Assembly (NCBI RefSeq): GCF_003345295.1
Contig: NZ_CP031055.1
Span: 1,116,001 to 1,180,000, forward strand
Direction of reading: 5' to 3'
Source of the DNA: Vibrio splendidus
GTDB lineage: Bacteria > Pseudomonadota > Gammaproteobacteria > Enterobacterales > Vibrionaceae
Length of the DNA: 64,000 bases
Both the position numbers and the translations under genes were made by a program. The notes under the pieces are model-generated. The model saw only the letters and a list, made by a program, of their open reading frames with translations, did not search any database and was not told where the DNA came from. Within the stretch, counting starts at the first letter, position 1; every line of letters begins with the position of its first letter. Positions 51,615-61,138 of this stretch are shown one piece after another.

Positions 51615-52508
51615 CTACCAGCTTGTCGACTGTTCCATCTCGTTAGACAGGTGATCGATAAAGGCTCTTAACAGCGGTGTGATTTGTTTACGCGTCCCAT
51701 AAACCGCGTGTACACCCAACGTTTTAGGTTTCCATTCAGAGAGTAGAGGAACCAATAGCCCGTTTTCAATTAAGCCTTCGACTGAAGGAAAGGGCAGTAA
51801 GCAGATACCGTTGCCTTTGAGTGTGGCAGACAACAATACCTCGGAGGTGTTGGCGCTGAAATTCCCTTTGATTGGCACTGATTCCAGTCCATTCGGGCCT
51901 TTAAACGTCCACGCGGTTTTACCAAAGTAACTGAATGACAAACAGTTGTGGTGCGCTAAATCTTGTGCGTTTGATGGCGTACCTTTCTCTTTTAGATATT
52001 GAGGAGATGCGCAAATCACCGAGCGACATTCACCTAGCTGCTTCGCGACAATATTCGGTGTTAGTTCGTTGGTAATGCGAATTGCCAAATCGATGCGTGA
52101 TTCAACAAGATTGACTGTTTGATCAGTAGAAACGATATCAATTGACACCTCTGGCCATTTATCGATGAAGCGACCGATCACGTCCATCAAGAAGCTATCG
52201 ACAATAGAGTAGCTTGCGGTAATACGCAGTTGACCTTTTAAGTGTTCGCGGCTTTGGTTTCGAATACCCGCTAACGACGCTTCAAGGGCAAGTAGTTCTC
52301 TTGCGACTTCTAGTGTTTCTTTCCCTGCACTGGTTAAGCTCAAGCTTCGAGTGGTTCTATGAAGCAAGCGTGTGTCCATCCAGCTTTCGAGTTCCCCCAA
52401 ATAGCGAGTGACTTTGGTTCGAGATAGCTCAAGGTGCTCTGCTGCTGCACTCAAACTGCCACGTTCAACGATGGTGACAAAGACGTTCATTGCCTCGAGT
52501 TTATCCAT
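51615..52508 (-). CDS. LysR family regulator divergent from the MBL-fold gene
   Basis: 297 residues: winged helix (MNVFVTIVERGSLSAAAEHLELSRTKVTRYLGELESWMDTRLLHRTTRSLSLTSAG) and a LysR effector domain (from about 92; RITASYSIVDSFLMDVIGRFIDKWPEVSIDI). The CrgA/YhjC-type subgroup is suggested by HRTTRSLSLT. It is divergent from the MBL-fold gene, with the 9-base dyad CGATTTTCG / CGAAAATCG at 52525-52575 between them as a candidate operator. Confidence 0.92.
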   Translation of the reverse strand: MDKLEAMNVFVTIVERGSLSAAAEHLELSRTKVTRYLGELESWMDTRLLHRTTRSLSLTSAGKETLEVARELLALEASLAGIRNQSREHLKGQLRITASYSIVDSFLMDVIGRFIDKWPEVSIDIVSTDQTVNLVESRIDLAIRITNELTPNIVAKQLGECRSVICASPQYLKEKGTPSNAQDLAHHNCLSFSYFGKTAWTFKGPNGLESVPIKGNFSANTSEVLLSATLKGNGICLLPFPSVEGLIENGLLVPLLSEWKPKTLGVHAVYGTRKQITPLLRAFIDHLSNEMEQSTSW

Positions 52509-52524
52509 TGTTCTAATTACCCAA

Positions 52525-52575
52525 CGATTTTCGAATCTAATAGTTACCGGAAAATTAGTATATGTCCGAAAATCG
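52525..52575. promoter_or_regulatory. Inverted repeat in the LysR/MBL divergent gap
   Basis: CGATTTTCG (52525-52533) and CGAAAATCG (52567-52575) are perfect 9-base arms with a 33-base spacer, a geometry compatible with two LysR half-sites or a looped operator. Confidence 0.5.
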
Positions 52576-52684
52576 CAACAGTGAAAGTTAATTTGATGTC
52601 TATTTCATCTAAATCCAATTAAATAAGATGTTTGCACACTCAATGAGTTGACATGCGTTCAGCTCGAAATAACGGAATCAAGCT

Positions 52685-53587
52685 ATGAAAAAGTTATCTA
52701 AAATCCTTCTATCGAGAACCGCGCTTTTAGGAACGATGAGCCTAGGAGCAATGTTGGCAGCATCGAGTGTTGTCTCTGCTGCTGAACTAAACATCACTCA
52801 TTACAATCCGGGTGAAAACGCGATATTCCCCGCAAGCTCTGTGCTGGTTTCGGGAGAGAAAGAAGTGATTTTGTTTGATGCGCAATTTAGCGTCGCAGAT
52901 GGGCAAAAGCTGGTGGATCAAATCAAAGCGACTGGCAAAGAGTTGTCGATGGTTTACATCAGCAGCGGCGACCCAGATTTCTACTTTGGCTTAGAACCGA
53001 TTGTTGCGGCATTTCCAAACGTTGAGGTCGTTGCCAGTGAAGCGATCGTTACTCACATCAAGCGTACAAAAGATGCAAAGCTAGAGTACTGGGGGCCAAT
53101 CTTAGAAGATAACGCACCATCTAAAGTCATTGTCCCAACCGTTCTTAATGACACCACGTTGAACCTCGAAGGTGAAACCATCGAGGTGAGAGAAATTAAC
53201 ACGCATCAAGCGTACCTGTGGGTGCCGTCTGAGAAAACGGTGTTTGGTGGCGTGTCGGTGTATAGCGGTGTACATGTATGGATGGCAGATACTGCATCGA
53301 AAGAGATTCGTAGCCAGTGGTCACAATCATTGGATCGCATGAAAGCACTTGAGCCAGAGGTTGTAATTCCGGGTCACTATTTAGGTGAAATGCCAACAGG
53401 TGCTAACGGCGTTCAATTTACGATGGATTACGTGGCAGATATTGAAAAGGCACTGGTAAGTATAAGCAATCCAACGTCTGTTGATATCAGTGATTACATG
53501 AAGAAAGCATACCCACAATTTAAGGCAACAGAAGGCGACCTAGAACTGGGTGCCAAAGTGCTAAGTGGTGAGATGGAGTGGCACTAA
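52685..53587 (+). CDS. Vmh-like MBL-fold protein with degenerate metal site
   Basis: 300 residues with an export signal ending near VSAAE (residue 34). The fold is the metallo-beta-lactamase type: SSVLVSGEKEVILFDAQFS, IVVVA-like strands, EINTHQAYLWVPSEKTVFGG, VVIPGHYLGEMPTGANGVQFTMDYVADIE. The metal motif HxHxDH, however, is replaced by SSGDPDF (about residues 94-100), keeping only the Asp, while PGHY is retained. It may have lost hydrolase activity or use a different site. The name Vmh family is used for vibrio proteins of this kind. Divergent LysR gene nearby. Confidence 0.82.
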   Translation: MKKLSKILLSRTALLGTMSLGAMLAASSVVSAAELNITHYNPGENAIFPASSVLVSGEKEVILFDAQFSVADGQKLVDQIKATGKELSMVYISSGDPDFYFGLEPIVAAFPNVEVVASEAIVTHIKRTKDAKLEYWGPILEDNAPSKVIVPTVLNDTTLNLEGETIEVREINTHQAYLWVPSEKTVFGGVSVYSGVHVWMADTASKEIRSQWSQSLDRMKALEPEVVIPGHYLGEMPTGANGVQFTMDYVADIEKALVSISNPTSVDISDYMKKAYPQFKATEGDLELGAKVLSGEMEWH

Positions 53588-53736
53588 GTTCATTCTCTCG
53601 GTTGTGTCTCAGAAAAGCTTGAAGATTGTGTGCTAGATTTAAGTTGATACACAACTGGAGATATCGATGATCTGGCTTTCGGTGAAAGTACTACAGATTG
53701 GACTTGTCTATGGATACAGGAAGTATCAAAAAACGA

Positions 53737-53768
53737 AAAGAGCTCCAGCTTAGGGGCTCTTTTTTTTG
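53737..53768 (+). terminator. Intrinsic terminator of the MBL-fold gene
   Basis: AAAGAGCTCC / GGGGCTCTTT with one G-U or mismatch, followed by a run of T, 150 bases after the stop. Confidence 0.8.
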
Positions 53769-53867
53769 ATGTATTAGAAGTATGTGGAAAGAAAACTCAC
53801 CATTGTCCGGTTTAATAGTCAGTATCTAAATTGACTCTGAAATGTCACATCATCAATAAGCGAATTT

Positions 53868-54683
53868 ATGTTGAAAATAGACCCCATTACCCCTCACATC
53901 GGTGCTCGTATCCATGGAGTCGATCTTGCCAGATGCAGTGCGAATGAACTCGATGAGGTTTATCAGGCGCTGATTACCCATCAAGTCATCTTCCTAGGTG
54001 ATCAAGTACTCTCACCAGAACAACACTTGATGATTGCAGAACGTTTTGGAAGGTTAGAACCTGCGCATCCTTTCTTTCCTTGCGTGGAAAGTGCACCTCA
54101 GGTCAGTGTGATTGAAACAACGCGTGGCAATGCCCCGGTGGAAAGCTATTGGCATACCGATTTAACGTGGCGTAGCCTGCCATCTAAAGCTTCTTTGTTG
54201 CATGCTCAACATATTCCAAGCGTCGGTGGAGACACTATCTGGTGCTCTATGACCGCTGTATTTGATTCATTAGATGAAAGTATGAAAGCAAAACTGAGGG
54301 GCTTATCGGCGACTCATTCGCTGGTGGCTTTTGAAGGCATAGAGTCGGATCAGATTGAGCTTGATTGGCATAAGTCGTTAATTAAAACCGCACATGAAAA
54401 TCCACCAGTGATTCACCCGGTTGTTCAAATTCATCCTGAAACGGGTAAAGAGACGCTCTATATAAATGAACAATTTACTCGTTATATCAATGAACTCGAC
54501 CGACAAGAGAGTGATGTTTTACTTAACCAACTGTTCGAAATTGCACGCTGCCCTGAATTTCAAGTTCGTTTCAAATGGGACAAGGGAGCAATGGCTATTT
54601 GGGATAACAGGGTAACGCAGCATTACGCGGTGATTGATTACGGCGATACCCCAAGAAAGATGCATCGCGTTACAGTGACATAA
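53868..54683 (+). CDS. TauD/TfdA-family Fe(II)/2-oxoglutarate dioxygenase
   Basis: 271 residues. The iron-binding facial triad is visible: WHTDLTW (His96, Asp98) and the distal His in VTQHYAV (about residue 254), with the 2-oxoglutarate Arg in PRKMHRVTV (about 266). The N-terminal GARIHGVDLA and VIFLGDQVLSPEQHLMIAERFG are typical of TauD. The E. coli enzyme releases sulfite from taurine; there are no taurine transport genes here, so the substrate is open (sulfonate, phenoxy acid or other). Stand-alone gene. Confidence 0.92.
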   Translation: MLKIDPITPHIGARIHGVDLARCSANELDEVYQALITHQVIFLGDQVLSPEQHLMIAERFGRLEPAHPFFPCVESAPQVSVIETTRGNAPVESYWHTDLTWRSLPSKASLLHAQHIPSVGGDTIWCSMTAVFDSLDESMKAKLRGLSATHSLVAFEGIESDQIELDWHKSLIKTAHENPPVIHPVVQIHPETGKETLYINEQFTRYINELDRQESDVLLNQLFEIARCPEFQVRFKWDKGAMAIWDNRVTQHYAVIDYGDTPRKMHRVTVT

Positions 54684-54938
54684 TGGTAAGTAAGAGGGGT
54701 AATTGGTGTAAGCGCTAGCGGACAAACCTTAGGAACTCAGGTTTAGTGTCTGAATTAAAGTATAAAACAGAGACTTCATTCATCTAAGTCAATAATTAAA
54801 ACAAAAGCGTTGATACATATTTGATTGAAACCTCACTGATCGGAGGTGATTTGTAATATAATCGACGCCAAAATATAAGAATAAAAATTAAACCATAGAA
54901 TTAGTAAACGTTAGGGCTTAGAGAATAAAGAATTTCGT

Positions 54939-56987
54939 ATGAACGCTATTCGTAAAGTTTATCAGTACGCAGAACCAAACCTTACTCTCGTGGGTTGGAT
55001 GGGCTTTGTCGGCTTCCCAATTTACTACATAGTGTGGGAGTTCTTGTTCCCTCAACCTTATGAAAACTTAATGCTGCGCTTGTTTTGCTCAGTGTTGTTT
55101 TTCGGCATTATCTATCGCAATAGTGTCCCATTTGAATGGCGAAAATACCTTCCGGTTTATTATCAAGTCGCCGTAACCCTCTGCTTGCCGTTTTTCTTCT
55201 TCTACATGTTACTAATGAATAATTGGTCCAATGTTTGGGTTATGTCATTCATGTCTGCCATTTTCCTCCATATTTTATTAGTGCACGTGACGAGAGTGAT
55301 GTTTGCACAAACCTTTGCCGGTATTGGGATGGCGACCTTGTGCGCTTGGATTGCACAAGGCTTCTACCTAGAACTCACAATGGATTGGACGCATGTGCCA
55401 ATCTTTTTGTTTATCTACTTATTTGGTAACTTGTTCTACTTCCGCAATCAGATGGAACACGAGAATAAGGTGTCGTTGGCGAAATCTTTTGGAGCCGGTA
55501 TCGCGCACGAGATGCGAAACCCCCTGAGCGGTTTGTTGACCTCTATTGATGTTATGCAGTCCATATTGCCGAACCCTAAAAGTGGTGATCACAAAGGGCA
55601 ATATGCTTTAAGCAACGAAGAAGTCATACAGTTACGTGAAGTGGGCGATGAAGCGATGGAGATCATTCACTCAGGTAACGAGACGATTGACCTGTTACTG
55701 ACTTCAATTGATGAAAACCGAGTATCTCGATCTACCTTCAAGAAGCATTCAGCTCAAGCGGTGATTGAGGGTGCGATAGACAGCTTTAACTACAAGCGTT
55801 CAGCCGATAAATCAGCAATCTCTTTAGATGTACAGAGTAACTTTGATTTCTTGGGTAGCGACACTCTGTTGAAGTACGTGATGTATAATTTGTTCAAGAA
55901 CGCATTCCACCATCGCAGCCCTGAAGATTTTCATATTCATGTCACCATGTGTAGTGATGAATTGGCCAATCAAATAATGGTTACCGATAACGGGTCAGGC
56001 ATCTCAAATGATGTGATTCGACGCATTTTCCAGGACTTTTATACTACTGGCCAATCGGGTAATTACGGCTTAGGTTTGCCATTTTGTCAGAAGGTAATGC
56101 GCTCGTTTGGTGGTGAAATTAAATGTCAGTCTGAAGTGGATCAATGGACACAGTTCACGATGACTTTTCCGTCTTTGTCTTCCCATTCGGTGAAAGAAAT
56201 CAAGAATGAACTGACTAAACTTAAGACTGTGCTAATGGTGAGTGACCAGAAAGTTCTCACCAATAAAATGACTGAGGTAGCCCGTTTTATGGGGTTTGAG
56301 CTCACGGTGTTGGATGTAGCATCAGCGCTTAAAAATAAAGAATACCAGTTCGAATTCGACTTGATCTTCGTTGACATGGAGAGCTTGGATTTAAGAGCAA
56401 GTTGCCTCGATAGGATTGAATCTTTACTTTCATTCACTGAAGCTCGAATCATCTATTTGTATGAACATCACCCAATTAAACGTGTCCGAAACGTTGCTTT
56501 TGAACCTATTTGGGTGGAAACACAAGTTTGGCTACTGAATACCAAGGCGACCATTGAACGCTTACTTTTCGACTCAAACTATGTGATGCCATCAGTTTCT
56601 GTAAAACCGTTAGAGGCTACCAATAAGCGCACGATCATGGTGGTCGATGATAACGAATCTCTGCGCCGATTTACCGCGATGTTATTGGAAAAACAGGGTT
56701 TTGATGTCGTGCAGACAGAAGATGGACAACAAGCCTTAGACGCGTTGGATAGCGATGATATCGATTTAATTCTGATGGATATCGAGATGCCAATCATGGA
56801 CGGTGTTGAAGCTTCTCGTCGAATTCGAAGCGCTAACAAAGCATACTCTTCAGTGCCAATTATTGCTCACACGGGTGACAGTTCTCCTGTGACATTGGAA
56901 AAAATGGAATCATCAGGCATGTCAGATTTTATTGTGAAACCGGCAGACAAAAATCGACTGTTCGACAAAATTGCTCACTGGATTTAG
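54939..56987 (+). CDS. cqsS: CqsS, CAI-1 quorum-sensing hybrid sensor kinase
   Basis: 682 residues: six membrane helices in the first 170 residues, then HisKA with FGAGIAHEMRNPLSG (His190), HATPase (LFKNAFHH, DNGSGIS, NYGLGLPFC), and a C-terminal receiver (MVVDDN, phospho-Asp in LILMDIEMP near residue 614, IVKPA). It matches V. cholerae CqsS throughout, including VYQYAEPNL near the N-terminus. CqsS relays phosphate through LuxU to LuxO and is switched to phosphatase by CAI-1. The residue equivalent to V. cholerae Cys170 (in FGNLCFFRNQ) is Phe166 (FGNLFYFRNQ), as in V. harveyi. It is convergent with cqsA. Confidence 0.96.
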   Translation: MNAIRKVYQYAEPNLTLVGWMGFVGFPIYYIVWEFLFPQPYENLMLRLFCSVLFFGIIYRNSVPFEWRKYLPVYYQVAVTLCLPFFFFYMLLMNNWSNVWVMSFMSAIFLHILLVHVTRVMFAQTFAGIGMATLCAWIAQGFYLELTMDWTHVPIFLFIYLFGNLFYFRNQMEHENKVSLAKSFGAGIAHEMRNPLSGLLTSIDVMQSILPNPKSGDHKGQYALSNEEVIQLREVGDEAMEIIHSGNETIDLLLTSIDENRVSRSTFKKHSAQAVIEGAIDSFNYKRSADKSAISLDVQSNFDFLGSDTLLKYVMYNLFKNAFHHRSPEDFHIHVTMCSDELANQIMVTDNGSGISNDVIRRIFQDFYTTGQSGNYGLGLPFCQKVMRSFGGEIKCQSEVDQWTQFTMTFPSLSSHSVKEIKNELTKLKTVLMVSDQKVLTNKMTEVARFMGFELTVLDVASALKNKEYQFEFDLIFVDMESLDLRASCLDRIESLLSFTEARIIYLYEHHPIKRVRNVAFEPIWVETQVWLLNTKATIERLLFDSNYVMPSVSVKPLEATNKRTIMVVDDNESLRRFTAMLLEKQGFDVVQTEDGQQALDALDSDDIDLILMDIEMPIMDGVEASRRIRSANKAYSSVPIIAHTGDSSPVTLEKMESSGMSDFIVKPADKNRLFDKIAHWI

Positions 56988-57041
56988 TGAATGCCATAGG
57001 TTGAAGCACACGACCATTTTGTCAGCGAACAAAGACACAAG

Positions 57042-57073
57042 AAAGAGCTCAGCGAAATGCTGGGCTCTTTTTG
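57042..57073. terminator. Bidirectional terminator between cqsS and cqsA
   Basis: AAAGAGCTCAGC / GCTGGGCTCTTT, one G-U or mismatch, 5-base loop, with T-rich plus-strand end. Confidence 0.85.
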
Positions 57074-57174
57074 TATCGCGACATGATAGCGTCCATTCAG
57101 TCCTGCCGTTTATATTGATTATCGGAAGGGGTCTTATCTTTCAAAGAATCCTGTTGTGTGAATTGCCCTTACAA

Positions 57175-58356
57175 TCACACGAACTCTAATTCCGGATGAT
57201 TGTACGCCTCATGACAAACCGTGAGCACATGGTCAATGTCTCGTGGTGTCATGTCGGCATTCACTGAAAATCGGATTATGTTCTTGTTCTTCCCCGTCGC
57301 GGGGCGGCAGAACACAGCACCGAACACATCACGCTGTTCAAGGAAGTCGCGCACTCGCTCGGTGTTTGTTTCACTACCACACTCTAGTGCCACTATTTGA
57401 GACTCGCTGCGGATGTTAAAGCCAATCCGTTTGAGGCCAGTAGTAAGCGATTTAGCGCTTTTGAATAAGGCTTCTCGTTTGTCTTCTGAACCTTTTATGA
57501 CCTCTAATGTTTTCTCTAAACGAACCACCTCTTGTGGTAACACGGTCGAGCTGAAAATAGCTGGATACGCGACAAAAGGTAAGGTTTCTGAAAGCTGCTT
57601 TGGCCCAAGGATAGCACCTGCACGATAGGCAAAGGTTTTAGCCAAGCTAACGGTAATAAAGTCGACTTGGTTAGTGAGGCCCAATGCGTGAACTAAGCCA
57701 GCACCATTTTCTCCATGCGTACCCAGTGAATGCGATTCATCAACGACAACGGCACAATCAAACTCTTGCGCCATTTCGTAGATGTCGCGTAGTGGGGCGA
57801 TGGTGCCGATGGTGCTGTAAATCGAATCGACCACAATAACGCCTGAGCCGTGGCGCTCTAGCTGTTTGCGCAGGTGATTCATATTGTTATGCATAAATGG
57901 ATGGGCTATTGCACCAGCCGCGCGAATACCTTCCCACAGCGACATGTGTGCAAAAAAGTCGATATACACAGGCGTAGCTGGCGGACAGATAGTTTGAAGT
58001 AATCCAATGTTGGCCGCCCAGCCAGATTGAGAAAGCAAACAACTTTCCATACCCACATAGCTTGCGAGTTCGGTTTCAAACGCAGGTTTAGACTCTTCAT
58101 CTTGCAGGAAAATGGCCGACATCACCACGTTGTCATCGTTTTCACTGATCGCCGCTTGGTGAGCTTGTTGGATCTGCTTGTTGTGCGACAGGGCTAGGTA
58201 ATCATTGCTCTGCATGACAACGGCGTTGCACGGTGGACGTTTACCCAACACCAAGTGTTTCTGACTTTGGTTCTGGGTAATCAGGTCTTGAATATAGAAG
58301 TTCAAGCGTTCTTCAATAAAGGAAGGTAATGGTTTTTTTTTGGTTTTATCACTCAT
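57175..58356 (-). CDS. cqsA: CqsA, CAI-1 autoinducer synthase
   Basis: 393 residues from the ATG at 58356. It is an alpha-oxoamine-synthase-fold PLP enzyme: SNDYLALSHN, SAIFLQDEESKPAFETELASYVG, VVDESHSLGTHGENGAG and SLAKTFAYRAGAIL with the PLP Lys at about 240. CqsA condenses S-adenosylmethionine with an acyl-CoA to amino-CAI-1, which is converted to the autoinducer (hydroxyketone). Identification is firm because of the convergent cqsS partner. GAAGAGAAC upstream is a fair ribosome binding site. The 300 bases upstream hold a 9-base hairpin AATAGCCTT / AAGGCTATT at 58538-58569. Confidence 0.96.
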   Translation of the reverse strand: MSDKTKKKPLPSFIEERLNFYIQDLITQNQSQKHLVLGKRPPCNAVVMQSNDYLALSHNKQIQQAHQAAISENDDNVVMSAIFLQDEESKPAFETELASYVGMESCLLSQSGWAANIGLLQTICPPATPVYIDFFAHMSLWEGIRAAGAIAHPFMHNNMNHLRKQLERHGSGVIVVDSIYSTIGTIAPLRDIYEMAQEFDCAVVVDESHSLGTHGENGAGLVHALGLTNQVDFITVSLAKTFAYRAGAILGPKQLSETLPFVAYPAIFSSTVLPQEVVRLEKTLEVIKGSEDKREALFKSAKSLTTGLKRIGFNIRSESQIVALECGSETNTERVRDFLEQRDVFGAVFCRPATGKNKNIIRFSVNADMTPRDIDHVLTVCHEAYNHPELEFV

Positions 58357-58643
58357 AATAGTTCTCTTCAAATACAGGATAACGCCAGCGCTGACGGTTG
58401 TATATTGACGATTAAAAGTGAGGTGTCATTAGTCAAGTTGCATAATTTTGTGCGTGCTTGCAAACTCAGTATTTAAGGGTTTTGAGGCGAGTGAATTTCC
58501 TTACGGTTCGGGGCTTTAACCTAGTTTAGATGGGAATAATAGCCTTCTTTTTTATGATAAAAGGCTATTAAAATTTGGTGCTCGAATGGCTATGAAAAGG
58601 TCGATTATGAAAAGCTACGGTGTGCTAGCTTTGTTTATTAACT

Positions 58644-58685
58644 AGTACGTATTACCTATGAATTAGCACGTATTACCTATGAATG
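58644..58685. repeat. 21-base tandem duplication at the 3' end of the MocR gene
   Basis: Two copies of AGYACGTATTACCTATGAATK in direct tandem (58644-58664 and 58665-58685). The second covers the MocR stop codon, so the first is a duplicate of the gene's end. Confidence 0.85.
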
Positions 58686-60055
58686 TGAATCAGTTCTATT
58701 AAGTCGTCTAATTGCTGCTTGGCTTTCCCATCTAACGAGTATCCAATATTGATGCGTAAGCAATTGCTGTAAAGGTCGAGAGTGCTGAACAGGTGTCCAA
58801 GCCTGATATCAATGTTCTGGTCGGCAACTGCCTGAGCAAAGGTTGATTGGTTCAAGTTGGGTATTTGTAACCAAAGCACCATGCCACCTTGTGGGTTACT
58901 TATCTTCACATCTTGAGGAAGATGCTGAGCCAAATAGCTTAGATATTGCTGGCGTAATGAAAGGATTTGAGCACACCTTCTTCGAATGTGTTTAGCGTAT
59001 TGGCCTGATTCGATAAAGTCAGCAACCGCAAGCTGAGTGGGCAGAGCAACACCATAGCTTGCTGCCGAGAACTGAGCCTTGTATTCGTCTAAATATCTTC
59101 CCGGTAAGCACCAACCTAAACGATAACTTGGCGACAGGCTTTTCGATACTGAACCACACCACAGCACGTACCCACCTTTGTCATAGTATTTTGCTGGCAG
59201 TGGCGTGTGTGAGGAATAAGAAAGCTCCAGATACACATCATCTTCAATGATTGGTACTCGATAGTGATTCGCCAATTCAGCCAGTTTTTGTTTTTGACTG
59301 GCCGACATATTGATCCCTTGAGGATTCATATGTGAGGTACAGAAGATAGCGGCATCCACACGCTTGTTTTTCAGATGTGTTTCCAACTGTTGTAGGTCGA
59401 CACCATCATCCAAAGACGGGATCTCGATGATTTTTCGCGACATTTGTCCGAGCAATTCCAGAATACCGTTGAAACATGGCGAGCTAATAGCGATGGTATC
59501 ACCTTCTTTGGTACACGATTCAAGAGCAGCTTTAATCGCCGACATGCAGCCAGCAGTGATCACCATTTCTTCTGGTGAAAAGTGCACATCGAGCTTGGCG
59601 AAGTGGGTAGATAAAGCCTGTCTTAGCATCGGATCGCCCTGTGTATCAGGGTAATGGTTGAGCCTGCCGCCCATCCGTTTGATTGAGCGACGAAAGCTGC
59701 GTTCCAACTCAATGGTTGTTTGCTCATCGTTGGTGGTACTGGATACACCCAAAGGACCATTGGTGGTGTTATGTGTCGAAGAGGTTGGTTTAACGATGGA
59801 TATTTTGCTTTCAAACTGTGCCCACTCAGGGGTTGAATGAGAAGGTTTATGTGGCGAAACAAAATACCCAGCTTGAGGTCGAGAATGTATCCAGCCTTGT
59901 GATTCCAGTTCTTGGTAACAGCTCACCACGGTCGACATGCTGATGGCCTGTTGCTTGGCCAATTGACGCAGCGAAGGCATGCGTCCGCCTTCCGGTCTTT
60001 TGCCGGTTTCTATCTCATCGATAAACTGATTGGCTAGCTTTCTGTAGATGCTCAT
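58673..60055 (-). CDS. MocR-type (GntR plus aminotransferase) regulator
   Basis: About 460 residues from the ATG at 60055. N-terminal GntR winged helix (SIYRKLANQFIDEIETGKRPEGGRMPSLRQLAKQQAISMSTVVSCYQELESQGWIHSRPQAGYFV), a long linker, and a fold-type I aminotransferase-like domain (VITAGCMSAIKAALE, FCTSHMNPQGI, IIEDDVYLELSY, SVSKSLSPSYRLGW with the PLP Lys). Such regulators bind PLP or a PLP-amino-acid adduct. Divergent from the EamA-type exporter, which is its likely target. Confidence 0.93.
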   Translation of the reverse strand: MSIYRKLANQFIDEIETGKRPEGGRMPSLRQLAKQQAISMSTVVSCYQELESQGWIHSRPQAGYFVSPHKPSHSTPEWAQFESKISIVKPTSSTHNTTNGPLGVSSTTNDEQTTIELERSFRRSIKRMGGRLNHYPDTQGDPMLRQALSTHFAKLDVHFSPEEMVITAGCMSAIKAALESCTKEGDTIAISSPCFNGILELLGQMSRKIIEIPSLDDGVDLQQLETHLKNKRVDAAIFCTSHMNPQGINMSASQKQKLAELANHYRVPIIEDDVYLELSYSSHTPLPAKYYDKGGYVLWCGSVSKSLSPSYRLGWCLPGRYLDEYKAQFSAASYGVALPTQLAVADFIESGQYAKHIRRRCAQILSLRQQYLSYLAQHLPQDVKISNPQGGMVLWLQIPNLNQSTFAQAVADQNIDIRLGHLFSTLDLYSNCLRINIGYSLDGKAKQQLDDLIELIHIHR

Positions 60056-60073
60056 TGTCACGACCGTTATTAA

Positions 60074-60116
60074 CTGTACTGGTTTTTATTATAAAAATTG
60101 TATCTGTACTGGTTTT
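60074..60116. promoter_or_regulatory. Direct repeats, probable MocR operator
   Basis: CTGTACTGGTTTT occurs at 60074-60086 and 60104-60116, exactly 30 bases apart (about three helical turns on one face), in the gap between the divergent MocR and EamA genes. MocR proteins typically bind two direct repeats. Confidence 0.75.
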
Positions 60117-60158
60117 GTTGTTCAAGGGATACTCATTCAAAACAAAGGAGGGGTGAGT

Positions 60159-61073
60159 ATGAAAAGAAATGATTTGTTGTTAGCGGTATTCGTTATGGCA
60201 ATTTGGGGGGTCAATTTCTCGATGATCAAAATGGGTGTGACCAACGTTCATCCATTATTGGCCACTGCTGCGCGTTTTTCGCTAGCGGTGATTCCGGTGA
60301 TATTTTTCGTGGCGAGACCTAATGTTGCTTGGCGCTACTTAGTCAGTTATGGCTTTGTGTTCGGTGTGGGAATTTGGGGTATGGCTTCATGGTCGATTAC
60401 TGCGGGTTTGTCTTCCGGGCTTTCATCGGTATTGCTTTCAACCAACGTATTAATCGGCATGGCGGTTGGCGTGTGGGTGTTCAAGGAGAGTGCTTCCGTT
60501 CGCAAACTAATGGGTGCGATGCTAGCCATGTGTGCGTTAGCAGTGTTGGTTTCGGCAGCAACGGGCAACGTGACACTCAATGGTGTTATCTTGATTATGA
60601 TAGCGGCATGCAGCTGGACCTTGATGGGCGTGATTGTTAAGGCATCTAAAACCACTCAGGCTTTTGCATTTAATGTGTGGGGGATGCTGTTTGCTCCGCT
60701 GCCACTGGTGTTATTTGCCGTGATGTTACACGGTGACCAAATTATCTGGCAGGGTATTGAACAGTGGGATTGGAACACTACGATTGCCGTGTTGTTTCAG
60801 GCTTACCCAACCACGCTATTTGGTTACTGGGTGTGGAATAAGTTGTTGATCCAATATCCGTTAAGTACGACCGCGCCGCTAACCTTGTTAGTGCCTATCT
60901 TCGCATTGATCAGTGGCTACTTTATGTATGACGAAGTACTGTCAGTCGCCCAAGTTGTCGCATCGGTGCTGTTCTTAGTCGGGATTGGCTTAATCGTGAA
61001 ACCTGCGAAGACACCGAGCGTTAAAACATCAGATAGCGCAGACGATAATGGAAAGCTTGTTAAGCAGTCGTGA
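60159..61073 (+). CDS. EamA/DMT-family exporter
   Basis: About 304 residues from the ATG at 60159, with AAGGAGG upstream. Ten membrane helices in two EamA repeats: DLLLAVFVMAIWGVNFSMIKMGV, LLATAARFSLAVIPVIFFV, GLSSGLSSVLLSTNVLIGMAVGVWVFKE, and the second half LIMIAACSWTLMGVIVK, PLTLLVPIFALISGYFMYDE. Resembles the O-acetylserine/cysteine exporter EamA and related drug/metabolite transporters. Under MocR control, an amino-acid-like or pyridoxine-type substrate is likely. Confidence 0.9.
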   Translation: MKRNDLLLAVFVMAIWGVNFSMIKMGVTNVHPLLATAARFSLAVIPVIFFVARPNVAWRYLVSYGFVFGVGIWGMASWSITAGLSSGLSSVLLSTNVLIGMAVGVWVFKESASVRKLMGAMLAMCALAVLVSAATGNVTLNGVILIMIAACSWTLMGVIVKASKTTQAFAFNVWGMLFAPLPLVLFAVMLHGDQIIWQGIEQWDWNTTIAVLFQAYPTTLFGYWVWNKLLIQYPLSTTAPLTLLVPIFALISGYFMYDEVLSVAQVVASVLFLVGIGLIVKPAKTPSVKTSDSADDNGKLVKQS

Positions 61074-61138
61074 TTTGATTCGCTGCAAAGAAGCACGATG
61101 TAGATTAATCATCGAAACTACAGTGTTGAATAAAAACG

